Assembly (NCBI GenBank): GCA_034113365.1
Contig: JAXEXP010000164.1
Span: forward strand, 1 to 14,876
From: Spyradocola sp034113365
Lineage (GTDB): Bacteria; Bacillota; Clostridia; Christensenellales; UBA1750
DNA length: 14,876 bases
Direction of reading: 5' to 3'
Below are positions 6,679 to 14,876 of the stretch, one piece after another; position 1 is the first letter of the stretch, and each line of letters begins with the position of its first letter. The notes below the pieces were generated by a model, which saw only the letters and a program-made list of their open reading frames with translations, did no database searches and was not told where the DNA came from. Made by a program: the position numbers and the translations under genes.

Positions 6679-7953
6679 CTATTCGTACCGCAGCGCCTCG
6701 ATGGGGTCGAGGTTGGCGGCCTTGTTGGCGGGGTAGTAGCCGAAGAACAGGCCGATGGCCATGGAGAAGCCCACCGCCAGCGCGATGGAGCCCACCGACG
6801 GCAGCCCGGGGAAGCCCAGGTAGCTCGACGCGGCATAGCCCAGTATCGTACCCAATAGGATGCCGATGACGCCGCCGATCAGGCAAATGATCATCGCCTC
6901 GACCACGAACTGCACGCGGATGGCGCGGTTGGGTGCGCCCAAGGCCTTGCGCGTGCCGATCTCGCGGGTGCGCTCGGTGACGGACACCAGCATGATGTTC
7001 ATCACGCCGATGCCGCCCACGACGAGGGAAATGCCCGCGATGACGGCGATGGCGATGGACAAGGTGTCCAGCATGCTGCTCATCTGCGAGACCATGGTCT
7101 CCATGGACATGGCGAACACCTGAAAGCGCGTGTTGGACTGGTAGAAGCGGTTGAGGAACTTCTGCGCGGCGGCCGCGATGGCGACGGAATCGCCGTTTAC
7201 GTCGCTGATGAGGGTGACGTTCTGGTAGCCGTCCGATGCGCCCGTGATGCGCTTTGCGGTGGTCACGGGGATGTAGACGGGCGTGCTCTTGTCCTCCTCG
7301 GAGGCGGTGCTCATCATCGCCATCATCATGTTGGCGGAATCGTCGTATTCGTACACGCCCACGATGGTCAGATCCACCGTGCCGCTGGCCAGCGTGACCT
7401 TGATCTCCTGCCCCAGCACGTCGCGGTAGGCGGTGTTGGGGAACATCTTCTCCGCAAGGAAGTCGGACACGACGGCGACGTATTTGCTGCCCAGCATGTC
7501 CTTGTCGTTGATGAAGCGGCCGGAGAGTATGTTCAGGTTATTGGCCTGGGCGTAGGTCGTATTTGTGCCCGTGACGGAGAGGTTGGCGTACTTTCTCCCC
7601 TCCTCCGCCTTGCCGCTGCCCGCGCTCTCGGAGACGGAATAGCCCGTCAAGCCGTCCACGTTATCCAGCAGCTCGTCGAGCATTTCCCGGGTGAGCAGGT
7701 CCTCCTCCTCGGGAGAGCCCGCCATCATGCCGGAAATGTCGCTGGACTTCTGCCGCAGCATCACGGTGATGTTGTTGGCGCCCAGCGAGGACATGGAGTC
7801 GGTGACGGAGTTGGTCACCGCGTCGCCCACGCACATGATGCCGATGACCGAGCCAATGCCGATGATGATGCCCAGCATGGTCAGCAGCGCGCGCATCTTG
7901 TTGGCGCGCAGTCCGTTGAAGGCCAGCACGATGTTTTCCCACATGCCGTTCAT
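6679..7953 (-). CDS. ABC transporter permease, MacB/FtsX type (YknZ-like)
   Basis: This 424-residue membrane subunit of a mechanotransmission-type ABC exporter has a first transmembrane helix at about 22-42 (LLTMLGIIIGIGSVIGIM). A large extracytoplasmic MacB-type domain spans about 45-290. Three C-terminal helices begin at about 295, 345 and 390. The REIGTRKALGA signature of the FtsX coupling loop lies between the last helices, and NLDPIEALRYE is a typical family ending. The ATG directly abuts the TAA of the ATPase gene (TAAATG), so the two are probably translationally coupled. It is last in the operon. The substrate is unknown; relatives export peptides, antibiotics or toxins or protect the envelope. 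Confidence 0.95.
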   Translation of the reverse strand: MNGMWENIVLAFNGLRANKMRALLTMLGIIIGIGSVIGIMCVGDAVTNSVTDSMSSLGANNITVMLRQKSSDISGMMAGSPEEEDLLTREMLDELLDNVDGLTGYSVSESAGSGKAEEGRKYANLSVTGTNTTYAQANNLNILSGRFINDKDMLGSKYVAVVSDFLAEKMFPNTAYRDVLGQEIKVTLASGTVDLTIVGVYEYDDSANMMMAMMSTASEEDKSTPVYIPVTTAKRITGASDGYQNVTLISDVNGDSVAIAAAAQKFLNRFYQSNTRFQVFAMSMETMVSQMSSMLDTLSIAIAVIAGISLVVGGIGVMNIMLVSVTERTREIGTRKALGAPNRAIRVQFVVEAMIICLIGGVIGILLGTILGYAASSYLGFPGLPSVGSIALAVGFSMAIGLFFGYYPANKAANLDPIEALRYE

Positions 7954-8667
7954 TTACTCCCAGCCCCCTTCCGTGTTGGGCACGATGCGCCCGTCGGAGA
8001 TGGTGACGATGCGGTCGGTCTCGGTGGCCAGCTTGTAGTTGTGCGTGATGAGCACGATGGTTTTGCCCTGCTCGCGGTGCAGCGTGTGGAACAGATCCAT
8101 CACCAGGCGGCCGGTCTTGCTGTCCAGCGCGCCGGTGGGTTCGTCCGCCAGGATGATGGCGGGGTCGTTTGCCATGGCGCGGGCGATGGCCACGCGCTGC
8201 TTCTGGCCGCCGGACAGCTCGTTGGGCATGTGGCTCATGCGGTCGTCCATTTCCACCATCTCCAGCAGCTCTTTGGCGCGGCGGGTGCGTTGGGCGGGCG
8301 GCACGTTGGCGTAGAGCATGGGCAGCTCCACGTTTTTGAGCGCGGAGGTGCGCGGGATGAGGTTGAAGGTCTGGAACACGAAGCCTATCTTTTTGTTGCG
8401 GATGCCCGAGAGCTGGTCGTCCTTGGCCTGATCGACGCGCACGCCGTCGAGCACGTAGGTGCCCTCGGTGGGGCGGTCGAGCGCGCCGATGATGTTCATC
8501 AGCGTGGACTTGCCCGAGCCTGACGCGCCCACGATGGACAGAAACTCCCCCTGCTGCACGTCCAGCGTGATGCCGTTGAGGATCTGCAGCTCATTGGGCG
8601 TGCCGATGTAGAAGCGCTTGATGATGCCCTTCATGGAGATGATGGGCTGGTTCTCTCTGTTTTCCAT
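7954..8667 (-). CDS. ABC transporter ATP-binding protein, MacB/LolD type (YknY-like)
   Basis: This cytoplasmic ATPase powers the permease encoded next to it. Counted from the ATG at 8665-8667 (237 residues): Walker A GASGSGKST at 47-55, Q-loop glutamine 99, signature LSGGQKQR at 151-158, Walker B IILADEP at 171-177, H-loop H209. A GTG two codons upstream (8673) directly follows the TAG of the adaptor gene, and AGGTG would serve as binding site for the ATG, so I prefer the ATG. The overlap-like spacing with both neighbours shows a tightly coupled operon. Confidence 0.96.
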   Translation of the reverse strand: MENRENQPIISMKGIIKRFYIGTPNELQILNGITLDVQQGEFLSIVGASGSGKSTLMNIIGALDRPTEGTYVLDGVRVDQAKDDQLSGIRNKKIGFVFQTFNLIPRTSALKNVELPMLYANVPPAQRTRRAKELLEMVEMDDRMSHMPNELSGGQKQRVAIARAMANDPAIILADEPTGALDSKTGRLVMDLFHTLHREQGKTIVLITHNYKLATETDRIVTISDGRIVPNTEGGWE

Positions 8668-8673
8668 ACGCAC

Positions 8674-10320
8674 CTAGCCCATGTAGGGGATGACCTGCCC
8701 CTGCGCGACGCCGTCCGGGTCGTCGACGATCAGGTCGCCCTCGGTCAGCTCGTCGGAGAGGATCTCGATCTCATAGTCGGTCTCTACGCCCGTGGTCACG
8801 TAAACCTTCTGCGCGATGAGCTCGCCCTTTTCGTTCTTGCGGCCCACCATCACGTAGGGCGTGCCGTCCGCGTCGTAGGCCACGGCGCTGTAAAGCACCG
8901 CCAGCACATCCTGCTTGCTCTCGATCTCAATGGTAGCGCGGGCATTCATGCCCACGAGCAGCCTGCCGTCGCCGGGCTCGACGGAGATGGTGACGTCAAA
9001 CTCCGCGGTGGAGGAAGCGACGGTGTCGCCGCGCGCGTCCTTGACCGCGGTCACGCCGATCTCCTTGACCACGCCCGCGTAGGTCGCGCTGCCGGTGGAA
9101 TCGGCCTTGACGGTCACGGGCATGCCGACGGAGAGCAGGCCCACGTCGTACTCCTTGACGGTGGTCTTGATCTCGAGGTCGCTCAGGTCCTCAATGACGA
9201 ACAGCATGCTGCCCGCAGCGCTGCTCTCGCCCTCGGTGACGTAGACGGCGGTCACGGTGCCGCCCACGGGCGCGGTGACGGTGCACTTTTCGATGTTTTC
9301 CAACGCGTCGTCCAAGCCCATCTGCGTGACGGTCTGGTCGGCGTTGATCTTGGCGTTGTCGATGCTGTTGGAGGAGCTGCTCAGCGCCAGCTTGCGCTGC
9401 TCCTGGGCGTCGCTAAGGCGCTTTTCGGCGTCGGCGACGGCGTCCTCGGCGTCCTTGATGGCGTCGCGGTAGTCGTCGAGCACGGACTCGGCGTCCACCT
9501 CCTTGGCCTCGAACACCTTGCGCGCGGCGTCCATCGCGGCCTTGGCCTGATCGGTCTGCATCTGCGCGGCCTCATAGTTGACGGCAGCGCCGTTGAGCGC
9601 TTGCTCGGCAGCCGCGATGCGCTCGGCGTCCCCGCTCTCGTTGGCGGCGGCGAGCTCCTGCTCGGCCTGGGCCTTTTGCAGGTAGAGCGCGTTGCTCTTG
9701 TCCTTGGCGACGGAGTAGTTGTACTGCGCCTTGGTGTAGTCGGCGTCGGTCTCCAGCGTCGCCACCAGCTCGCCCTTATTGTAGGCGTCCAGTGCGTCGA
9801 CATAGCTGTCGTTGGCGGCGTCCAGCTTCTTTTGGGCGGCCTCGAGGTTGTCCTCGGCGTTCTTGACGGCCTGATCCTGCGTGATCTTGCTGTTGGCATA
9901 GCTGTTGCGCGCGTCGGAGAGCGTGTTCTGCGCGCGCTCCTCGCTCTGGTCGGCCTGCAGCAGGGCCTTATCGTACTCCTTTTGCAGGTTTTCGGTGTCA
10001 AAGGCGCACAGCACGTCGCCCTCGCTGACCGTGTCGCCCACCTTGACGTTGACCTGCGCCGCCTTGCCCGCGCCGGTTGCCTCCAGGTACACCTTGGTCA
10101 CGCTGGCGCTGCTGACGTTGCCCGAGACGCTGACCGTGTTGGTCAGGTCGGTGCGCTCCAGCTCGGTGACGCCGGAGCCGTTGAGCAGCGCCATCATCTG
10201 CGCGGCGGGCAGTTGCTTGACCGCGCTGCGCGCCGCCAGCACCAGTCCCGCCACCGCCGCGATGATGACGACGAGCACCACCGCCAGTATGATCCATACA
10301 CGCTTTTTCTTGCTTGCCAT
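8674..10320 (-). CDS. Membrane-fusion-type efflux adaptor (HlyD/MacA/YknX family)
   Basis: This 548-residue protein is anchored by one N-terminal transmembrane helix (about 8-30, after the basic MASKKKR), with the bulk outside the membrane. A split lipoyl-like domain is visible as VKVGDTVSEGDVLCAFD (about 96-112) and TAPVGGTVTAVYVTEGES (about 350). Between the halves lies an Ala/Glu/Lys-rich alpha-helical coiled coil of over 200 residues (about 110-335), longer than in many relatives. The beta-barrel and membrane-proximal domains follow. In Gram-positive bacteria such adaptors assist or regulate the cognate ABC exporter without an outer-membrane channel. It is first in the operon, with GGGAGG 12 bases before the ATG. 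Confidence 0.93.
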   Translation of the reverse strand: MASKKKRVWIILAVVLVVIIAAVAGLVLAARSAVKQLPAAQMMALLNGSGVTELERTDLTNTVSVSGNVSSASVTKVYLEATGAGKAAQVNVKVGDTVSEGDVLCAFDTENLQKEYDKALLQADQSEERAQNTLSDARNSYANSKITQDQAVKNAEDNLEAAQKKLDAANDSYVDALDAYNKGELVATLETDADYTKAQYNYSVAKDKSNALYLQKAQAEQELAAANESGDAERIAAAEQALNGAAVNYEAAQMQTDQAKAAMDAARKVFEAKEVDAESVLDDYRDAIKDAEDAVADAEKRLSDAQEQRKLALSSSSNSIDNAKINADQTVTQMGLDDALENIEKCTVTAPVGGTVTAVYVTEGESSAAGSMLFVIEDLSDLEIKTTVKEYDVGLLSVGMPVTVKADSTGSATYAGVVKEIGVTAVKDARGDTVASSTAEFDVTISVEPGDGRLLVGMNARATIEIESKQDVLAVLYSAVAYDADGTPYVMVGRKNEKGELIAQKVYVTTGVETDYEIEILSDELTEGDLIVDDPDGVAQGQVIPYMG

Positions 10321-10355
10321 GTAGCCGTATTGCCTCCCGAAAAAATTTTTGTTTG

Positions 10356-10361
10356 ATTATA
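10356..10361 (-). promoter_or_regulatory. -10 box of the efflux operon promoter
   Basis: A perfect TATAAT on the minus strand, 36 bp before the adaptor ATG. No good -35 lies at 17 bp; the nearest TTCACA (10382-10387) is 20 bp away. That spacing suggests a promoter needing activation or a different arrangement. Confidence 0.55.
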
Positions 10362-10377
10362 GCGGAAATATGTGGAC

Positions 10378-10416
10378 GCGCTGTGAACGCTGCATTAAGC
10401 CTGTGTAACACAGCGC
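10378..10416. promoter_or_regulatory. Dyad upstream of the efflux promoter, candidate operator
   Basis: GCGCTGTG (10378-10385) is mirrored by CACAGCGC (10409-10416). Inside the right side is a perfect palindrome CTGTGT-A-ACACAG (10401-10413). It overlaps and lies just upstream of the expected -35 region of the efflux operon. This is a sensible place for a GntR/MarR-type or response-regulator site, but no regulator gene is in the window. Confidence 0.4.
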
Positions 10417-10455
10417 ATTTCGAAAGAAGAACGATACCATTTTACACAACGGGAA

Positions 10456-10485
10456 GGTTTTGGCAAGGCTTATCGGCCCAAAACC
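10456..10485. other. Inverted repeat downstream of the hydrogenase terminator
   Basis: Arms GGTTTTGG (10456-10463) and CCAAAACC (10478-10485) around a 14-nt loop. It might add to termination of hydrogenase transcripts; there is no clear T run. Confidence 0.35.
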
Positions 10486-10510
10486 GCATTTTTGCGTCCG
10501 AAAAAACGCA

Positions 10511-10545
10511 CAAAAAGGGAAGCAGACACGGGGTCTGCTTCCCTT
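10511..10545 (-). terminator. Terminator of the hydrogenase operon
   Basis: Perfect 13-bp arms AAGGGAAGCAGAC (10515-10527) and GTCTGCTTCCCTT (10533-10545) with a 5-nt loop, followed on the minus strand by TTTTTG. It lies 11 bp after the hydrogenase stop. Confidence 0.95.
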
Positions 10546-10556
10546 GATGGTTCAGC

Positions 10557-12293
10557 TTACTTGGCGGAGCGATCCACGTAGTGGGTGTGGAGCAGCTCGT
10601 GGGCCTTATGGCTGTTGGGCTTGCCGAGATACTCATCGTAGAGCTTCTGGATGGAGGGGTTCTTATGCGACTTGCGCTCCTTCATCGCCAGATCCTCTTC
10701 GTAGATGGCCTTGGCGCGGACGACCTTGGGGTCCACGACCATGCGCTCGCGGGCGGGCACGATGGGCTGGCCGCCGCCGGTCACGCAGCCGCCGGGGCAG
10801 CCCATGATCTCGATGAAGGTGTAGTCGGCTTCGCCGGCCTTCATCTTGTCCATCAGGATGCGGGCATTGCCGGTGCCGTTGGCAACCGCCAGCTTGATCT
10901 CCTTGCCGGCGATGGTGACGGTGGCTTCCTTGACGCCCGCGATGCCGCGGACCTCGTGGTAATCGATGTTCTCAAGATCCTTGCCCTCGAGGATGTCCGC
11001 GACGGTGCGCAGAGCGGCCTCCATGACGCCGCCGGTCGCGCCGAAGATGGCGCCAGCGCCGGTGGACTCGCCCAGCATGGGATCGAAGTCCTCGTCGGGC
11101 AGGTTCGCAAAGTCGATGCCGGCTTCCTTGATCATGCGGGCCAGCTCACGGGTGGTGATGACCGCATCGACGTCCGGAATGCCGTCGTGGCCCATTTCGG
11201 GGCGCTTGGCCTCGAACTTCTTGGCGGTGCAGGGCATGACGGAGACGACGTAGACGTCCTTGGGATCGAGGTGCTCCTTCTCCGCGTAGTAGGACTTGAT
11301 GATGGCGCCCAGCATCTGGTGCGGGGACTTGCAGGAGGACAGGTTCGGCAGGAACTCGGGGTAGTAATGCTCGATGAACTTGATCCAGCCGGGGCTGCAG
11401 GAGGTGATCATGGGCAGCACGCCACCGTTCTGGATGCGGCTGAGCAGCTCGGTGCCCTCCTCCATGATGGTCAGGTCGGCGCCGTAGTTGGTGTCGAAGA
11501 TCTTGTCAAAGCCCATGCGGCGCAGCGCGGCGGCGAGCTTGCCGGTAACGCGGGTGCCCATCGGCATGCCGAACTCCTCGCCCAGCGCAACGCGCACGGC
11601 GGGAGCGGGCTGCACGACCACATGCTTGTTGGGATCGCCAATGGCCTTCCAGACCTCGGCAGTGTTGTCCTTCTCCTTCAGCGCGCCCACGGGGCAGGCC
11701 ATGATGCACTGACCGCAGTTGACGCAGGAGACGTCGGCGAGCTTATCGTCCCAGGCGGGGGCGATGACGGTGTTGAAGCCGCGGCCCACGGTGCCGATGA
11801 CGCCGATCTTCTGCACGTTGTGGCAGGCGGCGACGCAGCGGCGGCACTGGATGCACTTATTAGGATCGCGGACGACGGAGAGCGACTTATCGTCGATGGG
11901 ATGCTCGCTCTTGACGCCCTCGAAGCGGATGTCGCGGACGCCCAGCTCCTCGGCCAGGGTCTGCAGCTCGCAGTTGCGGCTGCGCACGCAGGTCAGGCAG
12001 TTGCGGTCGTGGTTGGACAGCAGCAGCTCCATGTTGACCTTGCGGGCCTCACGGATGGCGGGGGTATTGGTTTTTACGTTCATGCCTTCGGAAACGGGCA
12101 TGACACAGGCGGCCGCAAGGGCGCGCGCTCCAGTATCCACCAGGCACATACGGCAGGCGCCAATCTGGTTGACGTCCTTCAGATAGCACAGGGTGGGAAT
12201 CTGGATGTTGGCGGAACGGGCGGCCTCAAGCACCGTGGAGCCGGCGGGAACCGACACCTTGATGCCATCTATCGTCAAATTGACCAAATCCAT
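10557..12293 (-). CDS. [FeFe]-hydrogenase catalytic subunit, NADH-dependent complex (HydA/HndD-like)
   Basis: This cytoplasmic subunit makes H2 from protons at the H-cluster using electrons from its partner flavoprotein. Counted from the ATG at 12291-12293 (578 residues), an N-terminal [2Fe-2S] domain has C36, C47, C50 and C63. A His-ligated cluster follows (H95, C99, C102, C108), then two [4Fe-4S] clusters (C147/150/153/157 and C190/193/196/200). The H-domain carries TSCSPGW at 297-303, MPCTAKKFE with C355, and MGCPGGCVTGGGQP with C499 and C503. The first H-cluster motif has serine where the textbook form is TSCCPGW. An in-frame GTG at 12299 is too close to GAGGAG; the ATG has 10-base spacing. 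It is last gene of the operon, about 20 bp after the NuoF-like gene. Electron bifurcation with ferredoxin is likely from the subunit set but not proven by sequence. Confidence 0.97.
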   Translation of the reverse strand: MDLVNLTIDGIKVSVPAGSTVLEAARSANIQIPTLCYLKDVNQIGACRMCLVDTGARALAAACVMPVSEGMNVKTNTPAIREARKVNMELLLSNHDRNCLTCVRSRNCELQTLAEELGVRDIRFEGVKSEHPIDDKSLSVVRDPNKCIQCRRCVAACHNVQKIGVIGTVGRGFNTVIAPAWDDKLADVSCVNCGQCIMACPVGALKEKDNTAEVWKAIGDPNKHVVVQPAPAVRVALGEEFGMPMGTRVTGKLAAALRRMGFDKIFDTNYGADLTIMEEGTELLSRIQNGGVLPMITSCSPGWIKFIEHYYPEFLPNLSSCKSPHQMLGAIIKSYYAEKEHLDPKDVYVVSVMPCTAKKFEAKRPEMGHDGIPDVDAVITTRELARMIKEAGIDFANLPDEDFDPMLGESTGAGAIFGATGGVMEAALRTVADILEGKDLENIDYHEVRGIAGVKEATVTIAGKEIKLAVANGTGNARILMDKMKAGEADYTFIEIMGCPGGCVTGGGQPIVPARERMVVDPKVVRAKAIYEEDLAMKERKSHKNPSIQKLYDEYLGKPNSHKAHELLHTHYVDRSAK

Positions 12294-12314
12294 GCTCACT
12301 CAACTCCTCTTAGA

Positions 12315-14111
<1,797 letters not shown>

Positions 14112-14164
14112 GTGTATAACCTCCTACGATAAACCTCTTTCCGACGCCAGGCGCCGGCTGTTTT

Positions 14165-14530
14165 TTATTCCGCTGCGCCGATGGTGTACTCGGTCACAGG
14201 GTTGCCGTTGATCAGGTGCTCGCCCACCACGCGCGCGACCTTTTCGGGGGTCATCAGCACGTAGGTGACCTTCTCCTGGCCGGGCATGTACACCTCAACC
14301 ATGGGCTCCAGACGGCACACGCCGATGCAGCCGGTCTGGGTGACCATCGCATCCTGCACGCCGCGGCGCTTGATCTCTTCGACAAACTCCATCATCACGG
14401 GACGGGCGCCGGCCGAGATGCCGCAGGTGCCCATGCCCACCACCACGCGGATGCCGTGGCGGTCGTTGCGGAGATTGACTTCTGCCAGCGTGCGCTGACG
14501 GATGGCTTCGAGGTCCTTGATGGATTTCAT
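14165..14530 (-). CDS. Thioredoxin-like [2Fe-2S] ferredoxin subunit (HndB-like)
   Basis: This 121-residue small electron-transfer subunit has the thioredoxin-like ferredoxin fold also found at the N-terminus of the neighbouring flavoprotein. Motifs are VGMGTCGISAGARPV (C36) and TQTGCIGVCRLEP (C68, C72). These are the only three cysteines in the protein, whereas the homologous domain next door has four (C11, C16, C48, C52). The final ligand is therefore not obvious; the pattern may be normal for HndB-type proteins. The start ATG follows the upstream stop by three bases, with GGAGGTG just before. Cotranscription with the hydrogenase genes implies it is a subunit or accessory of the complex. Confidence 0.92.
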   Translation of the reverse strand: MKSIKDLEAIRQRTLAEVNLRNDRHGIRVVVGMGTCGISAGARPVMMEFVEEIKRRGVQDAMVTQTGCIGVCRLEPMVEVYMPGQEKVTYVLMTPEKVARVVGEHLINGNPVTEYTIGAAE

Positions 14531-14533
14531 TTT

Positions 14534-14876
14534 TTACGCACCTCCATGTAGTGATTCCATGCCTTCCTTGAGATAATCCGTCATCCAGGAGACGACCTCG
14601 GGCGTGTCCAGCGGAACGCCGCCGAGCACCTGCATGATCTCTTCGGTATCAAAGGTGAAGGCCTCGCCGTCTACGGCGTATTCGTAATGAAAATGGAAGG
14701 TTGGGTTGGCGATGACAAGGGTGACGAGGGTGGACACCATGTCGCCCAGCGGCGGCCGGTCGATCGAGGAGAGCACAAAATTCGCCGTCATGCGCGTTCC
14801 CACGCCCACCTCGGACCAGATGTCAAAGTCCCCGCCGGATAGCTCGGCGTTGGCCTTGAACATGGGGATGCCCAGG
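14534..14876 (-). CDS. GHKL-type ATP-binding protein of the hydrogenase operon, C-terminal part (runs off the window)
   Basis: The frame is open to the window edge, so the start is missing; about 113 codons are seen. The visible part begins in LGIPMFKANAELSGG and contains SEVGVGTRMTANF, the last glycine box (GxGT) of histidine-kinase/anti-sigma-type ATPase folds. It is followed by VLSSIDRPPLGDM and a C-terminal extension of about 70 residues. The N- and G1-boxes must lie beyond 14876. Clostridial hydrogenase operons commonly carry such a gene between the NuoE-like and HndB-like genes, which matches the order here. Its role is unknown: a regulator or assembly factor is possible, and no histidine-kinase phosphoacceptor region is visible. 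Confidence 0.8.
   Translation of the reverse strand, partial: LGIPMFKANAELSGGDFDIWSEVGVGTRMTANFVLSSIDRPPLGDMVSTLVTLVIANPTFHFHYEYAVDGEAFTFDTEEIMQVLGGVPLDTPEVVSWMTDYLKEGMESLHGGA

Noticed and set aside
14112..14164. Short hairpin CCGGCGCC/GGCGTCGG between the HndB-like and NuoF-like genes
   Set aside because: The loop is too small for the full stem and no T run follows, so I do not call a terminator. It may only affect RNA stability.

Overview
The window looks like chromosomal DNA of a high-GC, strictly anaerobic member of the Clostridia (Eubacteriales, of the gut Oscillospiraceae/Christensenellales kind). This is inferred from a CIRCE-controlled groESL operon, a clostridial-type [FeFe]-hydrogenase operon with NuoF-like and HndB-like subunits, AGGAGG ribosome binding sites, rho-independent terminators with T runs, and long antisense open frames typical of GC-rich codon usage. 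Species cannot be named from the sequence alone.

Layout. Positions 1-340 are gene-free: several strong inverted repeats and two facing terminators, one of them the original gap terminator. Positions 340-1592 hold a small decayed mobile element of 1192 bp, bounded by an exact 61-bp direct repeat of the 3' end of gap. It carries an in-frame chimera of a tyrosine-integrase N-terminus with a SprT-like C-terminus, and the first 43 or so residues of a serine recombinase. The intact glyceraldehyde-3-phosphate dehydrogenase gene (gap, minus strand) follows with its own promoter. Next come a two-gene minus-strand operon (dCMP deaminase, then a polyprenyl-phosphate-type family 2 glycosyltransferase) with an excellent TTGACT/TATAAT promoter, and, divergent from it, the plus-strand CIRCE-groES-groEL operon. 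After the groEL terminator lies an 83-bp tandem repeat.

Positions 6679-10320 (minus strand) are a three-gene efflux operon of the YknXYZ/MacAB type, read as membrane adaptor, ABC ATPase, FtsX-like permease, with a TATAAT box and dyad symmetry upstream and a terminator downstream. Positions 10557-14876 (minus strand) are the distal part of a multi-subunit NAD(P)-linked [FeFe]-hydrogenase operon: the end of a GHKL-type ATP-binding protein that runs off the window, an HndB-like thioredoxin-fold ferredoxin, the NuoF-like flavoprotein subunit and the catalytic subunit HydA/HndD, then a strong terminator.

How they fit together: gap supplies NADH from glycolysis, and the hydrogenase complex can dispose of NADH and ferredoxin electrons as H2. 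groESL, dCMP deaminase and the efflux system are housekeeping or envelope functions. The most unusual part is the gap 3'-end integration scar with its chimeric gene. The remaining observations are smaller: atypical cysteine patterns in two hydrogenase-operon proteins, an ATPase-like protein in that operon, and intergenic repeats.
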